A stretch of 64,000 nucleotides of DNA, taken from Mesorhizobium sp. 1M-11. Its GTDB lineage: Bacteria > Pseudomonadota > Alphaproteobacteria > Rhizobiales > Rhizobiaceae. Numbering within the stretch: position 1 is the first letter of the stretch; the number at the start of each line of letters is the position of its first letter. A model generated the notes under the pieces. The model was not told the DNA's origin. It saw nothing but the letters and a program-made list of their open reading frames with translations, and searched no databases. Shown here in pieces: positions 63,012 through 64,000 of the stretch. Both the position numbers and the translations under genes were made by a program. The stretch is taken from NCBI RefSeq assembly GCF_001303895.1, contig NZ_LJSD01000075.1, forward strand, positions 255,501 to 319,500. The letters are read 5' to 3'.

Positions 63012-64000
63012 TTAAGCATTAGCGTTGGCTTTCGAACCGGCGGGCATTCTCAGCGGCGACACGGGAATGGAGGCCGCGCCGACAAGTGTAGAGACGGCGC
63101 GCGCGACCTCCAGGTCGAAGCCGGACAGGAACCGCGCGAAGGGTGCAATGACGGGAACAGCCTTTGCTCCCGGCAACTGTCCGGATTCGCCCGGTGAACC
63201 GAGGCAAATACCGTCTCGCCAAACCGCCGGCGCGGCCGCATGGGCAGCGCGAAACAGGCTCGCAGGCGCCTCTCCTCCCTCGGGAACAAGGGTTGCCCGC
63301 CCTCTCTCACGACCGAGCGGAGCGATCACACAACCGTCAGCATCGTCGCCGAAAGTGATGCGATAGCGCCCATCCCAGAGGGTTCCATCCGACGGCGTCG
63401 AAGGAGCTGGCAGTCCGCGCGCTTCGCGGTAGAGAAAGATGCCGGCACGACGCGCATCGATCACCGTCCGCGACAATGTAGCGCGACCCACACCAGCCGA
63501 CAGCAAGGCAAAAAGGCCAACAACACGATCGTTGTCCGGCAAGAACGGTGTTCCCCCCACCACGGCAAGCAGAACACGCAGGGCATGAAGTGCGGCGGGC
63601 TGGTCGGCCTCCGTTACGAATGCTGGAGCAAGATGGATCAGGCCTGGGGCCAATCGGCTGGCGTGGCGGTCAATCAGAACGGCGGCGCCACGGCTAAGCT
63701 CTTCGCGCTGATGCGCCGCCCTGGACGCAATGGCCAGGAGACCCTCGAGGCGATTTTCATCCTCGGCGAGCTTGGCGCGTGCACGAGGCCGCTCGAACGC
63801 ATGGTCCAGATTGGTCGGGTCGTCGATCCATTCGAGACCGCTCGCTGTAAGTAGCTCACGCAGAGCCGAACGCCGTTCCGTCAGCAGCGGACGCAGGATC
63901 CAGACATCGCCTTCATAGAGGGTCGCCGGGGCCATGCCGGCAAGCCCGGGCCCTTCGTCTCGCGCCTGCCGCATGAGGACGGTCTCGGCCTGATCATCGG
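63012..64000 (-). CDS. tilS: tRNA(Ile)-lysidine synthase, C-terminal part, truncated by window edge
   Basis: About 329 residues at the end of the window. The frame begins with DDQAETVLMRQ, the conserved TilS motif, followed by ILRPLLTERRSALRELLTASGLEWIDDPTNLDHAFERPRARAKL, then a less conserved C-terminal domain. The N-terminal SGGxDS ATP-binding loop lies beyond base 64000. Modifies cytidine 34 of tRNA-Ile2 to lysidine. Followed at 62909 by ftsH. Confidence 0.95.
   Translation of the reverse strand, partial: DDQAETVLMRQARDEGPGLAGMAPATLYEGDVWILRPLLTERRSALRELLTASGLEWIDDPTNLDHAFERPRARAKLAEDENRLEGLLAIASRAAHQREELSRGAAVLIDRHASRLAPGLIHLAPAFVTEADQPAALHALRVLLAVVGGTPFLPDNDRVVGLFALLSAGVGRATLSRTVIDARRAGIFLYREARGLPAPSTPSDGTLWDGRYRITFGDDADGCVIAPLGRERGRATLVPEGGEAPASLFRAAHAAAPAVWRDGICLGSPGESGQLPGAKAVPVIAPFARFLSGFDLEVARAVSTLVGAASIPVSPLRMPAGSKANANA

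Overview
The window is about 62-63% G+C by eye and is bacterial. It looks like a chromosomal segment of a Rhizobiales alphaproteobacterium, most like Phyllobacteriaceae (Mesorhizobium or Aminobacter type); this placement is an inference. Supporting signs are the CarD / FdxA / S4-protein / SUV3-like helicase order, the phaB-phaA-phaR polyhydroxybutyrate locus, a rhizobial-type MatB, an Omp25/31-like porin, tilS-ftsH next to glmM-type housekeeping genes, and dispersed palindromic intergenic elements. I see no insertion sequence, prophage, CRISPR array or tRNA gene.

Layout. 1-3.8 kb: end of an LtrA-like membrane protein, a membrane diguanylate cyclase and two small proteins (one secreted, one DUF2934). 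4.1-13.3 kb: an amine or quaternary-amine type catabolic region with a Rieske oxygenase, an AraC regulator divergent from a phytanoyl-CoA-dioxygenase-like enzyme, a DMT exporter, a class III aminotransferase, and a PotBCA-type ABC importer that lacks its binding protein. 13.3-15.9 kb: ArsR regulator with a five-gene SRPBCC/VOC operon. 16-18.5 kb: TerC, a YmdB-type phosphodiesterase, 5-formyl-THF cyclo-ligase and a probable 6S RNA. 18.7-23.1 kb: MoxR ATPase, a small secreted protein, GNAT, a GH25 lipoprotein and a CoxE-like VWA protein. 23.1-28.4 kb: CarD, FdxA, S4 protein, SUV3-like helicase. 28.4-29.1 kb: a structured non-coding region dense in GANTC sites. 29.1-33.8 kb: phaB, phaA, phaR, matB. 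33.9-39.7 kb: M19 dipeptidase, a BetI-like TetR regulator, and an SBP / flavin amine oxidase / SBP cluster. 39.9-51.6 kb: YebC, SelW-like protein, DUF1772/NmrA/TetR, an MFS carrier, rpmE, an ABC exporter, and a peptidase / nitroreductase / amidohydrolase group with a GntR regulator. 51.7-64 kb: porin, glmM, two paralogous secreted Cys-repeat proteins, a beta-helix / dihaem cytochrome pair with a TetR regulator, a Na+/H+ antiporter, ftsH and the end of tilS.

The most interesting reading is that the 4-13 kb and 35-40 kb regions form one split regulon. The same 16-bp dyad (TTGAATG-N2-NRTTCAR type) occurs just upstream of the Rieske gene (4095-4110), in the aminotransferase/ABC divergent promoter region (10200-10215) and upstream of the BetI-like regulator (35304-35319). 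The importer lacks a binding protein and the second cluster holds two orphan PotD-like binding proteins around an amine oxidase. Together they would form a transport-and-oxidation pathway for an unidentified amine or betaine. Other notable items are the paired Cys-x25-Cys repeat proteins at 54.3-56.1 kb, the GANTC/DnaA-box-like non-coding region at 28.5-28.9 kb, two families of dispersed palindromic repeats, and several clean operator palindromes next to their likely regulators.
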